Shown here piece after piece: positions 1-6,412 of a stretch of 6,942 bases of DNA; position 1 is the stretch's first letter, and each line of letters opens with the position of its first letter. Source of the DNA: CAYVQA01 sp045119035 (GTDB taxonomy: Bacteria > Bacillota_I > Bacilli_A > ML615J-28 > CAG-313); NCBI GenBank assembly GCA_045119035.1, contig JBGVCU010000052.1:1-6942 (forward strand), given 5' to 3'. The notes under the pieces were generated by a model. The model had not been told where the DNA came from. It was given only the letters and a program-made list of their open reading frames with translations, and ran no database searches. The position numbers and the translations under genes were made by a program.

Positions 1-98
1 ATTAAGTACCTTCCTTGATTATAAAGGTTCTTAGAAAGCAAAAATTGCTCTCTAAAGAACGTATTGGAATCAATTAGAACATTAGCACTTAACTGCAT
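1..98 (-). CDS. TnpB-like protein, N-terminal part (runs off left edge)
   Basis: A minus-strand reading frame opens with ATG at 98-96 and continues without a stop to the window edge, giving 32 codons. The peptide begins MQLSANVLIDSNTFF and contains LLSKNLYNQGRYL. An (L/A)SKNLYN motif near the N-terminus, followed by a Tyr-Leu pair, is typical of the IS200/IS605 TnpB subfamily whose C-terminus is seen at the right end of this window. TnpB proteins are RuvC-like, RNA-guided nucleases that help IS200/IS605-type elements persist. The start is well supported: AAAGGAT lies 6 bases upstream, and a sigma70-like promoter lies about 30 bases further up. The catalytic part is outside the window, so I cannot say whether the gene is intact. 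The family call rests on one short motif and is moderate; another small phage protein is possible. Confidence 0.55.
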   Translation of the reverse strand, partial: MQLSANVLIDSNTFFREQFLLSKNLYNQGRYL

Positions 99-104
99 TT
101 ATAA

Positions 105-110
105 TCCTTT
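105..110 (-). promoter_or_regulatory. Ribosome binding site of the left partial tnpB-like gene
   Basis: On the minus strand the sequence AAAGGAT is followed by TTATAA and then ATG. The purine-rich core is complementary to the 16S rRNA tail and sits 6 bases from the start codon. It is the main reason for calling this short partial frame a real gene. Confidence 0.6.
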
Positions 111-127
111 TTAAAATAACTTATATT

Positions 128-155
128 ATTATAATTTTTTACATAGAAAAATCAA
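128..155 (-). promoter_or_regulatory. Candidate sigma70-like promoter for the left tnpB-like gene
   Basis: On the minus strand TTGATT (155-150, four of six matches to TTGACA) is separated by 16 bases from a perfect TATAAT (133-128). Transcription would start near 121, leaving a leader of about 20 bases that contains the ribosome binding site. Its type differs from the phage late promoter of the sheath gene, which would fit a mobile gene carrying its own host-type promoter. The surrounding DNA is so AT-rich that a chance -10 match is quite possible. Confidence 0.4.
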
Positions 156-240
156 GAGATGTTTTAAAATAATTAATACTTTTCAACATAATTATGTAAA
201 ATAACTCTTGTTATATTTAATAATTTTAAAACTTCTTTTG
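153..240. repeat. Nested imperfect inverted repeats, possible transposon-end or RNA structure
   Basis: The arms 153-176 and 217-240 pair along 24 positions, with mismatches at 160/233 and 171/222 and a G-T pair at 156/237. Both arms contain TTTTAAAA. Inside the loop is a perfect 12-base palindrome, ACATAATTATGT (186-197), and a short hairpin, ATAAC-TCTT-GTTAT (201-214). The block lies directly upstream of the left tnpB-like gene. IS200/IS605-type elements carry hairpins near their ends, so a left-end role is possible. AT-rich DNA makes inverted repeats often, so the function is inference. Confidence 0.4.
173..192 (+). repeat. Shared motif, copy 1 (near left tnpB-like gene)
   Basis: The plus strand reads TTAATACTTTTCAACATAAT. 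The minus strand at 6434-6413, just downstream of the right TnpB remnant, reads TTAATACTTTT, G, AACACATAAT. The two agree over 11 bases, differ at one, then agree again apart from a 2-base insertion. Relative to the tnpB genes, copy 1 is on the 5' side and copy 2 on the 3' side in opposite orientation, as expected of inverted terminal sequences of related elements. Chance similarity between AT-rich stretches is not excluded. Confidence 0.3.
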
Positions 241-380
241 CTTTCATTTTTAATACTCTTTAATATTATTTACAATTCTAATTTTTAAAAATAACAAAAA
301 TGATAAAAAATTTAAATATTTTTTAATAGTTTTTAATATTTTTGTATACTATATATATTTTATAAAATGTAAACTGTTTT

Positions 381-411
<31 letters not shown>

Positions 412-427
412 ATATATTATAATTTGT

Positions 428-457
428 AAACATTTAGTTGGGTTTGTTAAAATGTTT
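428..457 (+). other. Stem-loop upstream of the endonuclease start
   Basis: AAACATTT (428-435) and AAATGTTT (450-457) are perfectly complementary 8-base arms around a 14-base loop that includes GTTGGGTTTG. The 3' arm includes an ATG at 452-454. Free-standing phage homing endonuclease genes are often controlled by mRNA hairpins near their starts, which makes this a candidate control element, but the stem is all weak pairs except two. Confidence 0.25.
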
Positions 458-498
458 TTTAGGTGTACAATAATGAAATATTACGAACGGAAATTCAA

Positions 499-2229
499 AT
501 GAATATAACAAAGATTTTACAAACACATAACTTTGATGATGATATTGTCAATGTTATACGTAGTATGCCAACAACTTATAAAAATTTTACAGATTTCTGT
601 ATTCAACTGATGAAGTTGATTACTGTAAATCATACTGTATTTGATTGTTATAAAATCATTTTATTATCTTTTAATCACTACAATACATTTGATCGTGTAT
701 TTAACGAATTAAACGAGACATATCCGTTGCAGGTTCCTGATAATATTTCCGTTATTAACTACTTATTACATAGATATAATAAGTGTAAAATGTGTGGAAA
801 ATTAACAGAACGAGAATTCTGTAATCATTCATGTGTTACAAAATATTTCAAATTGCACAATAAAATACCACTAGAAAAACAATTAGAAATCAATAAAAAG
901 ATTAGTATCGCTAATAAATCGAAATCCGATGAAGAAAAACGTAAAATCGCAGAAAAGCGGAAATTAAGTATTAGTAAATTAGATAAAAAAGAAATTGTAT
1001 TAAAACAAAAGAAAACAAAATTAGAAAGATACGGTTCAGAAAACTATAATAATCCAGATAAACAAAAACAAACAAGATATAAAAAATATGGAAAAGCATA
1101 TTTTTCAGAAGAAGGCATTGTTAATATAAACAAGCATAGAGTATCAAAAGAACAAAATTTTGATGCTTGGTATCACAGAATGTATGAATTGAAATGTAAA
1201 AACACTAGCATTACAACACAACAATTTGATGAAATAATGAATAATTTTAACAAAGATTATTGTATTCAAAATTTTGTTGAAAACAATCTATTTGATATTG
1301 AGAAATTTCAAAAATATTTTTGTTGCTCTTATAGTCATGCATTTAAACTTAAAAAACGATTAGGAATTGATATTCCCAACAAAGTTGTATTTGATGGAAC
1401 ATCAAAAGCAGAAACTGAGTTATTTAATTGGATACCAACGGATAATAAAATTCACAATGATAGAACAGTATTAAATCCATCTGAAATAGATATTTTAATT
1501 CCTAATATTAAAATTGGCATAGAGTATAATGGGATATATTGGCATTCAAAATATGATAAAAATTATCATCTTAATAAAACATTAAAGTGCTTAGAACAAG
1601 ATATACAATTATTTCATATTTTTGAATTTGATGACTTAAATATTTGGAAATCAATGATTTCTAATAAGTTAAAGTTAAATAAAAAGATATATGCTAGAAA
1701 ATGTATAATAAAAGAACTTAAATACAGTGAAGTTAAAGATTTTTTAGATGAAAATCATCTTCAAGGAAGTTGTGTTTCGAATATTAATATAGGTTTATTT
1801 TATAATAATATATTAATAGAAGTAATGACATTTTCTAAGCCTAGATTTAATAAAGAATATCAGTATGAACTGATTAGATTGTGTACATTAAAATATCATT
1901 ATGTAATAGGTGGAGCATCTAAGTTATTTAATTACTTTAAACTTAAATACAATCCTACATCAATTATTAGTTATGCAAATAGACGTTTTTCTAATGGTTC
2001 AATATATATGTTGTTAGGATTTGAGTTAAAAGGATATACTGAACCTAATTACTATTATATTAAAGGTAATGAAGTTTTAAGTAGATATAAATGTCAAAAA
2101 CATAAGTTAAAAGACTTGTTAGAAAATTATGATGATACTTTAACTGAATATCAGAATATGACTAATAACGGTTATTATAGAATTTATGATTGTGGTAATT
2201 TAGTTTTTCAATGTAAAAAAGCACCATAA
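499..2229 (+). CDS. Homing endonuclease: zinc finger, Vsr/PD-(D/E)XK-like nuclease, C-terminal GNAT/Mom-like domain
   Basis: This is a free-standing phage homing endonuclease, expected to cut a related genome lacking the gene so that repair copies it across. Numbering the frame from GTG 463 (588 residues), it shows CKMC (108-111) and CNHSC (120-124) as a zinc-binding pair. A Lys-rich segment follows with two ERYG/KKYG motif repeats (188-210) of the DNA-binding type. A helix-rich stretch (about 255-300) precedes a nuclease core with E317/E319, EIDILIP (D343), and IEYNGIYWHS (E354, H361), resembling Vsr and EDxHD endonucleases. Residues about 406-545, with YELIRLC, GGASKLF, ISYANRR and YMLLGF, look like a GNAT/Mom-type domain. 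I prefer ATG 499 (576 residues), which has GGA 7 bases upstream. GTG 463 directly follows a TAG and has no ribosome binding site. It is the only plus-strand gene here, consistent with insertion. Target site and activity are unknown. Confidence 0.8.
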   Translation: MNITKILQTHNFDDDIVNVIRSMPTTYKNFTDFCIQLMKLITVNHTVFDCYKIILLSFNHYNTFDRVFNELNETYPLQVPDNISVINYLLHRYNKCKMCGKLTEREFCNHSCVTKYFKLHNKIPLEKQLEINKKISIANKSKSDEEKRKIAEKRKLSISKLDKKEIVLKQKKTKLERYGSENYNNPDKQKQTRYKKYGKAYFSEEGIVNINKHRVSKEQNFDAWYHRMYELKCKNTSITTQQFDEIMNNFNKDYCIQNFVENNLFDIEKFQKYFCCSYSHAFKLKKRLGIDIPNKVVFDGTSKAETELFNWIPTDNKIHNDRTVLNPSEIDILIPNIKIGIEYNGIYWHSKYDKNYHLNKTLKCLEQDIQLFHIFEFDDLNIWKSMISNKLKLNKKIYARKCIIKELKYSEVKDFLDENHLQGSCVSNINIGLFYNNILIEVMTFSKPRFNKEYQYELIRLCTLKYHYVIGGASKLFNYFKLKYNPTSIISYANRRFSNGSIYMLLGFELKGYTEPNYYYIKGNEVLSRYKCQKHKLKDLLENYDDTLTEYQNMTNNGYYRIYDCGNLVFQCKKAP

Positions 2230-2240
2230 AGGTGCTTTTT
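2216..2240. terminator. Bidirectional intrinsic terminator shared by endonuclease and sheath genes
   Basis: AAAAAGCACC and GGTGCTTTTT form a perfect 10-base stem around the loop ATAAA. The A and T runs give a U-tract on either strand, so it can stop transcription in both directions between these convergent genes. The TAA stop of the endonuclease (2227-2229) lies in the loop, and its last residues (KKAP) are encoded by the 5' arm. The sheath stop (2247-2249 on the plus strand) lies just outside it. Confidence 0.88.
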
Positions 2241-2246
2241 AAATAT

Positions 2247-4694
2247 TTATTCATCAATGATTGAACTAAAATCATTAGTTCCTGCGTTGGTGAATTTTAA
2301 GTGTATCATTTCAACTGCGTATGTAGGTTTAATAAAGATATCTACAACTAACTTATTCTCGGCTATTGTTTGTGAAGTGTTATTTGTTTCGTCACAAATA
2401 GTTTTATAGTCGTCAATACCTCTATCACTCTGAACTTGACTTAGATATGGATTTATCTTAGCTAAAATACGATTTCTAGTAAATGAGTCGTTTTGCTCAA
2501 ATATTGAATTTCGTGACATCTTAGCTAAAGTTCTTTCAAGAATGTTAAATAGATTTCTGATGTTAACACGATTAAATGAACTTGATTTAGACAACATTGT
2601 CTTCTGTCCCCATATTACATCGCCTTCAGATGGGAATGTCAGTACAGGATTTATACAGTTTTGATACAATGTATCACGTTGTGTCTTATTTGGTGAATAT
2701 GAAAGTTGAATAGCATTCTTAATTTGACCTCTATCAAGACCAGCTGATGCAATCCATGGATTATTTTCAACTGAACACTTACCACGTAAGCCTGCAACGT
2801 CGCCTGCAATATTAATCCAACGATTTACAGAATTGTATCTATCATATTGCTGTTTATAATTAGCGTATAATGAAATCCACATTGAATTGTAGTTAATACT
2901 GTTTCTGAACTTAACAATATTAGCAGTAGAAGTTACAGCTTTTTGACCTGTTGTCATAATCTTGCCATTATACTCATATGGAATGCCCATATAAGCAATG
3001 CAATCACCTCTAGTTTCAGCTAATTTCTTAGCAGAAATACCATTATCAAGTTCGTTTGCAATAATAATGTCAATGTCGATAGCTTCTTTGTTGTCAAAGA
3101 CTTCATAAGCATCTAGTAAATCATCAGCCTGAATTGGGGAGTCGTAAGCATTTGATAATTCAATATTTCTACCATAATACTTATTATTAATACCATCATA
3201 AATAAATGTATATGATGAAACATTAGGAACTTTAACCTTACGAGTTCTATATACAGGAACGGTTTTACCTGTTGCTGTATCAATAGCTGTAACAAAGGTA
3301 GTTTTACCATTTACAGTAACTGTCTTCTGTATTTTGTTACCATAAACATCTAAAACATACTCTTCTACCTCAATTAAAGGATCAACCGCTTTGTTATCCT
3401 TAACATAAATTAAAGATGATTGTGTATTGATAACATCTTCAATATAGATTGATTTACCGTAACTATCAACATCTTTAGGATCAAGCGAAACTAAGAATGT
3501 TTCTTTAATTTCCTCATCCAATGAGTCATATACAATAACAGCAATTTGAGCAGTTTCTAAAACTGGTGCATATTCATACAATCCATCCAATGCAATGCCC
3601 TCAAAAGCATATCTTGAACAATGATTGCCAACAAAACGAACATCGTTTACCTCAAAATCAGAAGGTAGAGCAATACAAATCTTAAACCTAGTTTCAACTG
3701 TACCTGGTGTTCTGCTAAAGAATTTTAGTTTTGATGTTGCGTTCGCAAAAGCAATACTATCTTTAACTAAATTAAAATGTTCATGATTTTTAATCTGCTT
3801 ATTGGTTGCAAAAAGAATAGTTTTATCTGCTCTTGCTGGCTTCTTCTTCAGAAATTCTGAATATGTTTCAGTATACCAGTCACCCGTATCGATATCTTCT
3901 TTATCTTCTTCAACAATTGTTGCTTCAGAATTGTAATATCGAGAGTTATCTAAATAATTAGGAATTTTTAAAGCACAACTATATGTTACTTTAGAAGTCT
4001 TCTTCCAAGGAATTAACATATCTGTTGAATTATTGTAAGATTGAGCTTCAGATGAACCGTTTAATGCAACCTGTAGTTTGTAAACATGTATACCTTTAGA
4101 TACAGAAACCTCACTATGTCCGTTTAACGTAGTTGGTGAGCGGTCAAGTAAAAGCGCATAAGCAGGAACTTCTAATCCATCTTCCACTCTTGTACCTATT
4201 CTTACTTCAACTACTAAAAATTTTGGATAACCTGACCCAACTACATCTGTTTCAGATTCACCAAAAACAATAATGTCACCTTCTTGTATACCGGCTTCGT
4301 TACTGATGAATACCCATTTTGCTTTGTCGTCTACAACACCACCGTATTCAGATGTACCCCATTTTTGAATACTATATCCAACTGCAGTTTCGTAAGCAAC
4401 AAACGTTGCCATTGTATCTGTTGCATAACCATTAATGTTACATGCTCTTGAAATGTAAAGATTATCAGCATATTGAAGATAATTATATGCCTGATACCAA
4501 TCATTGTAGTTATCGTCAGTTGGTTTACCATAAAATGAGATTAAATCGTCAGTGTTGGTAATTTGAGTGTACTCTTCTAAAGGACCTTTTGTAAAATTAC
4601 CTGCAAAACATGCAGCAATTGCTGAAACGTTAGTTGCAATTTCAGATTGATCACTTTCAGAAACATAGACACCTGGACTAACCATCTCTGTCAT
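2247..4694 (-). CDS. Contractile tail sheath protein (T4 gp18 family)
   Basis: This protein polymerises around the tail tube and contracts to drive the tube through the host envelope. It is 815 residues long. The N-terminus contains SPGVYVSESDQS, the usual opening of T4-like sheaths. The C-terminal third closely follows gp18: KQQYDRYNSVNRWINIAGD, PWIASAGLDRGQIKNA, NPVLTFPSEGDVIWGQKTM, the FNRVNIRNLFN region, and CDETNNTSQTIAENKLVVDI near residue 770. T4 gp18 is about 659 residues, so the extra length lies in the middle (roughly 100-500), where gp18 proteins carry variable, outward-facing insertions. The start is ATG with GGAGA 6 bases upstream; an alternative in-frame ATG three codons on would lose little. 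It has its own late-type promoter and ends at a hairpin terminator, so it may be a single-gene transcript. Tube and terminase genes are not in the window. Confidence 0.97.
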   Translation of the reverse strand: MTEMVSPGVYVSESDQSEIATNVSAIAACFAGNFTKGPLEEYTQITNTDDLISFYGKPTDDNYNDWYQAYNYLQYADNLYISRACNINGYATDTMATFVAYETAVGYSIQKWGTSEYGGVVDDKAKWVFISNEAGIQEGDIIVFGESETDVVGSGYPKFLVVEVRIGTRVEDGLEVPAYALLLDRSPTTLNGHSEVSVSKGIHVYKLQVALNGSSEAQSYNNSTDMLIPWKKTSKVTYSCALKIPNYLDNSRYYNSEATIVEEDKEDIDTGDWYTETYSEFLKKKPARADKTILFATNKQIKNHEHFNLVKDSIAFANATSKLKFFSRTPGTVETRFKICIALPSDFEVNDVRFVGNHCSRYAFEGIALDGLYEYAPVLETAQIAVIVYDSLDEEIKETFLVSLDPKDVDSYGKSIYIEDVINTQSSLIYVKDNKAVDPLIEVEEYVLDVYGNKIQKTVTVNGKTTFVTAIDTATGKTVPVYRTRKVKVPNVSSYTFIYDGINNKYYGRNIELSNAYDSPIQADDLLDAYEVFDNKEAIDIDIIIANELDNGISAKKLAETRGDCIAYMGIPYEYNGKIMTTGQKAVTSTANIVKFRNSINYNSMWISLYANYKQQYDRYNSVNRWINIAGDVAGLRGKCSVENNPWIASAGLDRGQIKNAIQLSYSPNKTQRDTLYQNCINPVLTFPSEGDVIWGQKTMLSKSSSFNRVNIRNLFNILERTLAKMSRNSIFEQNDSFTRNRILAKINPYLSQVQSDRGIDDYKTICDETNNTSQTIAENKLVVDIFIKPTYAVEMIHLKFTNAGTNDFSSIIDE

Positions 4695-4721
4695 TATATT
4701 TCTCCATTAAATCTTTTTATA

Positions 4722-4729
4722 TATTTATA
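4722..4729 (-). promoter_or_regulatory. T4-type late promoter of the tail sheath gene
   Basis: The minus strand reads TATAAATA, an exact match to the T4 late promoter consensus that is recognised by the gp55 sigma factor with gp33 and the sliding clamp. It lies 27 bases before the sheath ATG. Transcription would start about 4711-4716, giving a short leader that still includes the GGAGA site. It is the only exact copy I found in either orientation in the window, and it sits in front of the one certain late gene. AT-rich DNA raises the chance rate, but position and spacing fit. Confidence 0.65.
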
Positions 4730-4859
4730 TTTTTATTAATAACTATAAAAAATATTTTTAATACAATTATAAGTTTGATTAAATAAAAACGAGGAGTGAA
4801 ACTTTAGATTTTAAATTGAATATTAGTTACGAAATAATTTAAGATGTGATTGTATGTAG

Positions 4860-4892
4860 AAAAAGAAAAGGCATTTAATTTCCTAAATGCCT
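4860..4892 (-). terminator. Intrinsic terminator of the hsp20 operon
   Basis: On the minus strand AGGCATTTA and TAAATGCCT form a perfect 9-base stem (4892-4884 with 4877-4869) around a 6-base loop. A T-rich run, TTTCTTTTT, follows. It begins 8 bases after the stop codon of the Hsp20 gene. It separates the small-gene operon from the sheath transcription unit, whose promoter lies about 130 bases further on. Confidence 0.85.
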
Positions 4893-4900
4893 ATATAAAA

Positions 4901-5425
4901 TTATTCTTGTTCTAAATTGTCTGAATTTTCATTTTTAGATTCATCAGATTCATTTTCAGATTCATCAAATTCATCTTTAATTTCAATATTATCAACTTGT
5001 TCGTTACTTGTGATTAGAATGGTTAGTAATCCGTTCTGTAACTTAGATTGAATATCACCATTGATAAATTGCTCAGGTAAAACAAAACGTTGCTCAATAT
5101 CGTTAAGTTCGAATCCTTTAACGGTATAACTAACATCTGAATTTTCTGCTTTTGCTTTAACAATTAAAACATTACCGTTTTTAGTTAAAGAAATATTTTC
5201 TTTCTTATACCCGCATAAATTAAGTTCTAAAACAATTTTATTATCTTTATAGCCAATATTATAAAGAGAATTGCTACAACAATCACAGCATGATACGTTA
5301 CTTAAATCAGTACTGTTAGAAGTAGAGTTTGAAGTATCTCCAAGTAGATCTTTAACAACATCTTCAAATGGATATTTAATCATTCCGTGATTATCGTACT
5401 TTTTAACATAATAAATTTTAGACAT
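4901..5425 (-). CDS. hsp20: Small heat-shock protein, Hsp20/alpha-crystallin family
   Basis: This is an ATP-independent holdase chaperone that would bind unfolding proteins; phage versions are well known in T4-like cyanophages. The 174 residues contain an alpha-crystallin domain at about 54-138, with a GYKKENISL strand, a FVLPEQF segment and the hallmark NGLLTI (131-136). An IEI (147-149) fits the I-x-I motif that docks sHsp subunits. The N-terminal region is Ser/Thr/Asn-rich and contains CCDCC (46-50), unusual for this family. The tail (150-174) is strongly acidic with short Asp-Glu-Ser-Glu repeats, which may keep the protein soluble. Its AAGGA ribosome binding site overlaps the TAA of the upstream gene, 9 bases away, so the two are probably translationally coupled. 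A hairpin terminator follows. Family call is sure; the substrate, perhaps virion proteins, is inference. Confidence 0.9.
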   Translation of the reverse strand: MSKIYYVKKYDNHGMIKYPFEDVVKDLLGDTSNSTSNSTDLSNVSCCDCCSNSLYNIGYKDNKIVLELNLCGYKKENISLTKNGNVLIVKAKAENSDVSYTVKGFELNDIEQRFVLPEQFINGDIQSKLQNGLLTILITSNEQVDNIEIKDEFDESENESDESKNENSDNLEQE

Positions 5426-5434
5426 TTTTAATCC

Positions 5435-5923
5435 TTATTTTGGTTTAACAAATTGAGCCAATTTCATTCTTGCAACATCCATAAGATGCATAGGCTCAAT
5501 AATAATTCCGACTGACGTTACCTTTCTTTTGATATACATTCTAACACAGTTTTTATAAGCGCTGTGCTTTAACAAAGGTACAATTTGCTTATAATTAAAT
5601 CTTAACGGATAATGAAACTTACCTGTTCTATCAGTATTACTTTTGATTAGTGCTGTTACAAATTTAATTCTTGAATGAATTTCAATCCAATGTAAATTTA
5701 CACCTAACATATAATTTCCTTTTTTATGTAAAATTAATGTTAGCGGATATTTATCAAAAATTTTAGTCTTGTCTTTAGCATCATATCTATAAAGCATGAT
5801 CATTCCTGGTTTTACATTACCCCACGAAGGATGACCATGCCTTGTTTTGTTTTTATACTCATAAAACAAGGATTTTAAGACTTTTAATGATGTTTTAGTA
5901 TCAAAAGGTTTAGCAGTCTTCAT
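5435..5923 (-). CDS. Conserved phage protein with YDAK/YDxxPL motif, role uncertain
   Basis: This is a basic protein of 162 residues. Residues 38-80 read KPGMIMLYRYDAK, then KIFDKYPLTLIL and YMLGVNLHWI. This order (F/Y-x-YDxK, a YDxxPL segment, then LGxNLHxL) is a recurring signature in T4-like phage proteins of this size. A CVRMYIKRKVTSVGI segment near 126-140 matches the C-terminal part of the same group. From memory some relatives carry the label DNA end protector, but I cannot confirm that from sequence and do not assign it. No signal peptide or membrane segment is visible. The ATG has TTAGGA only 2 bases away, an unusually tight spacing, though no better start exists. It lies 36 bases after the 142-aa gene and 9 bases before hsp20, within one operon. 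A virion or DNA-packaging role is inference. Confidence 0.85.
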   Translation of the reverse strand: MKTAKPFDTKTSLKVLKSLFYEYKNKTRHGHPSWGNVKPGMIMLYRYDAKDKTKIFDKYPLTLILHKKGNYMLGVNLHWIEIHSRIKFVTALIKSNTDRTGKFHYPLRFNYKQIVPLLKHSAYKNCVRMYIKRKVTSVGIIIEPMHLMDVARMKLAQFVKPK

Positions 5924-5959
5924 ATTCCTAATATGGTGATTAAATTGTCAAAATTCAAG

Positions 5960-6388
5960 CTAATCTTTTATTAATAAATCGCCATAAGTAAATTGTGAAA
6001 TATAATTTGCAACGGATGCAACTAAATCAACAGATTTATGTACTTCATTATAGAAACTTGCTAAATCACCTAACTGACCGTAATCAACAGTTTGGAATGG
6101 TGCACCGTCATTTTCAACAGTTACAGATGCAATAACCTTTTGGTCAAGACTAACACCATCAATAAAAATAGAAAGTCTTACAATAAATGGGCCAAAGTCA
6201 TCCGTTACAACAGTTTTACAAACTGAACCAACTTCTACTTTACGATAACCTGCTAAACCTTCGATTGTTTGCTCAAAGAAAACGGTGTAATCAAAACCAT
6301 TTGATTTTGCAAATTCTGAAACATCTGCTACTTTGTCATTCTTATCTTTAATGCTATCTGCATTTTCGTTTAGAAATGTGTTAAACAT
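5960..6388 (-). CDS. Hypothetical phage protein, 142 aa
   Basis: I do not recognise this protein. It starts MFNTFLNENAD, an opening often seen in small T4-like virion or prohead-associated proteins, but this is not diagnostic. The first 30 residues are charged and helical in look (KDKNDKVADVSEFAK). The rest alternates hydrophobic and polar residues as in beta-sheet (KVEVGSVCKTVVTDD, FIVRLSIFIDG, KVIASVTVEND) and ends with a helix-like FYNEVHKSVDLVASVANYI. No membrane span or signal peptide is visible and the protein is acidic. The start is good: GAAGG lies 8 bases before the ATG. It is the first gene of the operon with the 162-aa protein and hsp20, and it is the only gene here ending in TAG. 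No consensus late promoter precedes it. Confidence 0.85.
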   Translation of the reverse strand: MFNTFLNENADSIKDKNDKVADVSEFAKSNGFDYTVFFEQTIEGLAGYRKVEVGSVCKTVVTDDFGPFIVRLSIFIDGVSLDQKVIASVTVENDGAPFQTVDYGQLGDLASFYNEVHKSVDLVASVANYISQFTYGDLLIKD

Positions 6389-6412
6389 AATTTTAACCTT
6401 CTTGTTTAATAT

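Noticed and set aside
3113..3310. Open frame of 65 codons inside the sheath gene, same strand
   Set aside because: It is an out-of-frame shadow of the sheath coding sequence, with low-complexity Leu/Ile/Met-rich composition and no ribosome binding site.
4331..4531. Open frame of 66 codons inside the 5' part of the sheath gene, same strand
   Set aside because: It is another shifted-frame shadow of a certain gene; the composition is not protein-like and there is no start signal.
4791..4810. GAGGAG on the plus strand resembling a strong ribosome binding site
   Set aside because: The only nearby starts lead to a stop within a few codons (GTG AAA CTT TAG), so no gene follows it.
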